Source: an uncultured Eubacteriales bacterium
GTDB taxonomy: Bacteria; Bacillota; Clostridia; Lachnospirales; Lachnospiraceae
Reading direction: 5' to 3'
NCBI GenBank assembly: GCA_902772745.1
Contig: CACYBV010000036.1
Span: 1 to 5,709 of the forward strand
DNA length: 5,709 bases
Below, one piece after another: positions 4,766-5,709 of this stretch (the first letter of the stretch is position 1; every line of letters begins with the position of its first letter). The position numbers were made by a program, and so were the translations under genes. The notes under the pieces are model-generated. The model ran no database searches, was not told the DNA's origin, and saw only the letters and a program-made list of their open reading frames with translations.

Positions 4766-5709
4766 TCACTCCACCACGATCCTGGCGCGGTCAAGGTTCA
4801 GGATCTGTGTGAAAACGTCATCCGCATTTCCTTCGACATTGGATTTCACGCGGACAGCCGCGAAATGCGTGCCCAAATCGTCATAGGATGCGGTAATGAC
4901 GGCTTTCGCGCGGGAAACGCCCTGTTCGTCGGTACCGAGGTCGATCACTTCACCCGGGATGCTGAAGATGTCCTGAATATTGTCCTTATACTCAAAATGG
5001 CTGTCCTCCATCCTCAGGTCCTTCAGCGCAAAATCGAAAGCGGTCACTTTTCCGGCGCCCTGCGGGACCTCCGCGAGGACTTCCAGCGTGAACTTTTCGC
5101 CGGGCTTCACAACGGCTTTTTTCCCGCCGTTTACGGTAAGCGTCACCTTCGGCTGCAGGCCGAAGCGTTTTCCCGGATCCTGCTCGATGTAAATCTGGCC
5201 GTCCCTGTACTCGTACGCGGCGGATTTTCTGGGTTCGATGCCCCGTTCCACCCAGTCGGAAAGATCGAGAAGCGACTGGTACAGCGCACCGACGTAGTTG
5301 ACAATGCGGCTGGACTGCAGGCCGGCGAGATCGCCGTGCAGGCAGTTTTCGTTCCAGTAGAGACGGTAGTCCCGATCGGAGCCTTTCGCCTCGATCACTT
5401 TATTCTTATACCAGTGCGCACACCAGGGCCAGGTGGATTCGTCCATCAGTGACTGGTTCATGATGACCCTCCCCAGGATGTTGCCGTCCTGTACGGTTCC
5501 GGTTCCGTTGAAGCCGTAGCCCATGATAAAGCTGCGCTGCGGGATTGCAAGATTCCCGTTTTCGTCCCTGAACTGTGAGAAGGCTTCGAAGCTCCGATCG
5601 TCCGGCACCTGGTGGCGGTAGTACATCTGAACCGCGATATAGTCGGAGTTGTCGAGATGCAGCGTGTCGCCGGGTTCGATATCCGCGATCACTTCGTCGA
5701 TATTCGCAA
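4766..5709 (-). CDS. Alpha/beta-hydrolase with C-terminal Ig-like domain, partial (N-terminus outside window)
   Basis: The frame is open to the window edge. An internal GTG at 5692 has in-frame coding before it (ANIDE), so the true start lies beyond 5709. 313 residues are visible, ending in TGA at 4768-4766. The visible N-terminal part looks like the end of a catalytic domain: NQSLMDESTWPW (about 84-95) may carry the catalytic acid, and LYWNENCLHGD (about 116-126) the catalytic His124. It continues with VNYVGALYQSLLDLSDWVER (about 136-155) and GIEPRKS, resembling the Y.G.L..L.DL..WVE.G..P pattern of large tannase-like or Abhydrolase_10-like esterases. From about residue 180 a beta-rich segment with VTLTVNGGKK and VKPGEKFTLEVLAEVP suggests an Ig/PKD-like domain. 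The nucleophile serine and any signal peptide would lie outside the window, so localisation and substrate are unknown. It is on the same strand as GH3 with a 156-bp gap, and is perhaps an ester hydrolase acting on related plant material. Confidence 0.65.
   Translation of the reverse strand, partial: ANIDEVIADIEPGDTLHLDNSDYIAVQMYYRHQVPDDRSFEAFSQFRDENGNLAIPQRSFIMGYGFNGTGTVQDGNILGRVIMNQSLMDESTWPWCAHWYKNKVIEAKGSDRDYRLYWNENCLHGDLAGLQSSRIVNYVGALYQSLLDLSDWVERGIEPRKSAAYEYRDGQIYIEQDPGKRFGLQPKVTLTVNGGKKAVVKPGEKFTLEVLAEVPQGAGKVTAFDFALKDLRMEDSHFEYKDNIQDIFSIPGEVIDLGTDEQGVSRAKAVITASYDDLGTHFAAVRVKSNVEGNADDVFTQILNLDRARIVVE

Noticed and set aside
2984..5452. 822-residue plus-strand open frame
   Set aside because: It is antisense to GH3 and the upstream hydrolase, both recognisable proteins. 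Its translation is rich in Arg, His, Asp and Val with no family pattern and no ribosome site, so it is a codon-bias shadow.

Overview
The window looks like a carbohydrate-utilisation locus from a moderately GC-rich, probably clostridial (Lachnospiraceae-like) Firmicute. This rests on the strong AGGAGG-type ribosome sites, the short spacers, a DhaS-like TetR regulator and a GH3 enzyme with the tail seen in gut clostridia. The taxonomic call is inference only. I see no RNA genes, CRISPR arrays, insertion sequences, attachment sites or origins.

Layout. Positions 1-604 (minus) hold the remains of a GPH-type MFS sugar transporter. Its reading frame is broken three times, and it runs into 60 codons (181 to 1) that do not look like transporter. 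Positions 605-746 are a divergent control region with back-to-back -10 boxes and two palindromes sharing the core TGTTGCA. Positions 747-1373 (plus) encode an intact TetR-family regulator. It converges, with a 6-bp gap, on an intact alpha/beta-hydrolase esterase (2240 to 1380, minus). The rho-independent terminator for that minus-strand transcript lies inside the 3' end of the tetR coding sequence. Upstream of the esterase is a GH3 beta-glycosidase (4609 to 2516, minus) with all recognisable catalytic residues. An in-frame TAG cuts off its C-terminal tail, which stays open and well conserved down to a TAA at 2345. Further upstream (5709 to 4766, minus) is the C-terminal part of a second alpha/beta hydrolase with an Ig-like tail, open at the window edge.

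How they work together (inference). Three minus-strand genes encode two ester hydrolases and a beta-glycosidase, which suggests removal of acyl groups and terminal sugars from plant oligosaccharides or acylated glycosides. GH3 and the small esterase have no signal peptide, so they would act on imported substrate. The adjacent transporter would be the natural importer but is broken in this sequence. The TetR protein probably controls itself and the divergent transporter through the palindromes at 633-650 and 709-721. A cre-like site upstream of GH3 hints at catabolite control.

I did not find a clearly new biological system. The most useful observations are the amber-interrupted GH3 tail, the three same-sign frameshifts each beside a homopolymer in the transporter, and the terminator embedded in tetR.
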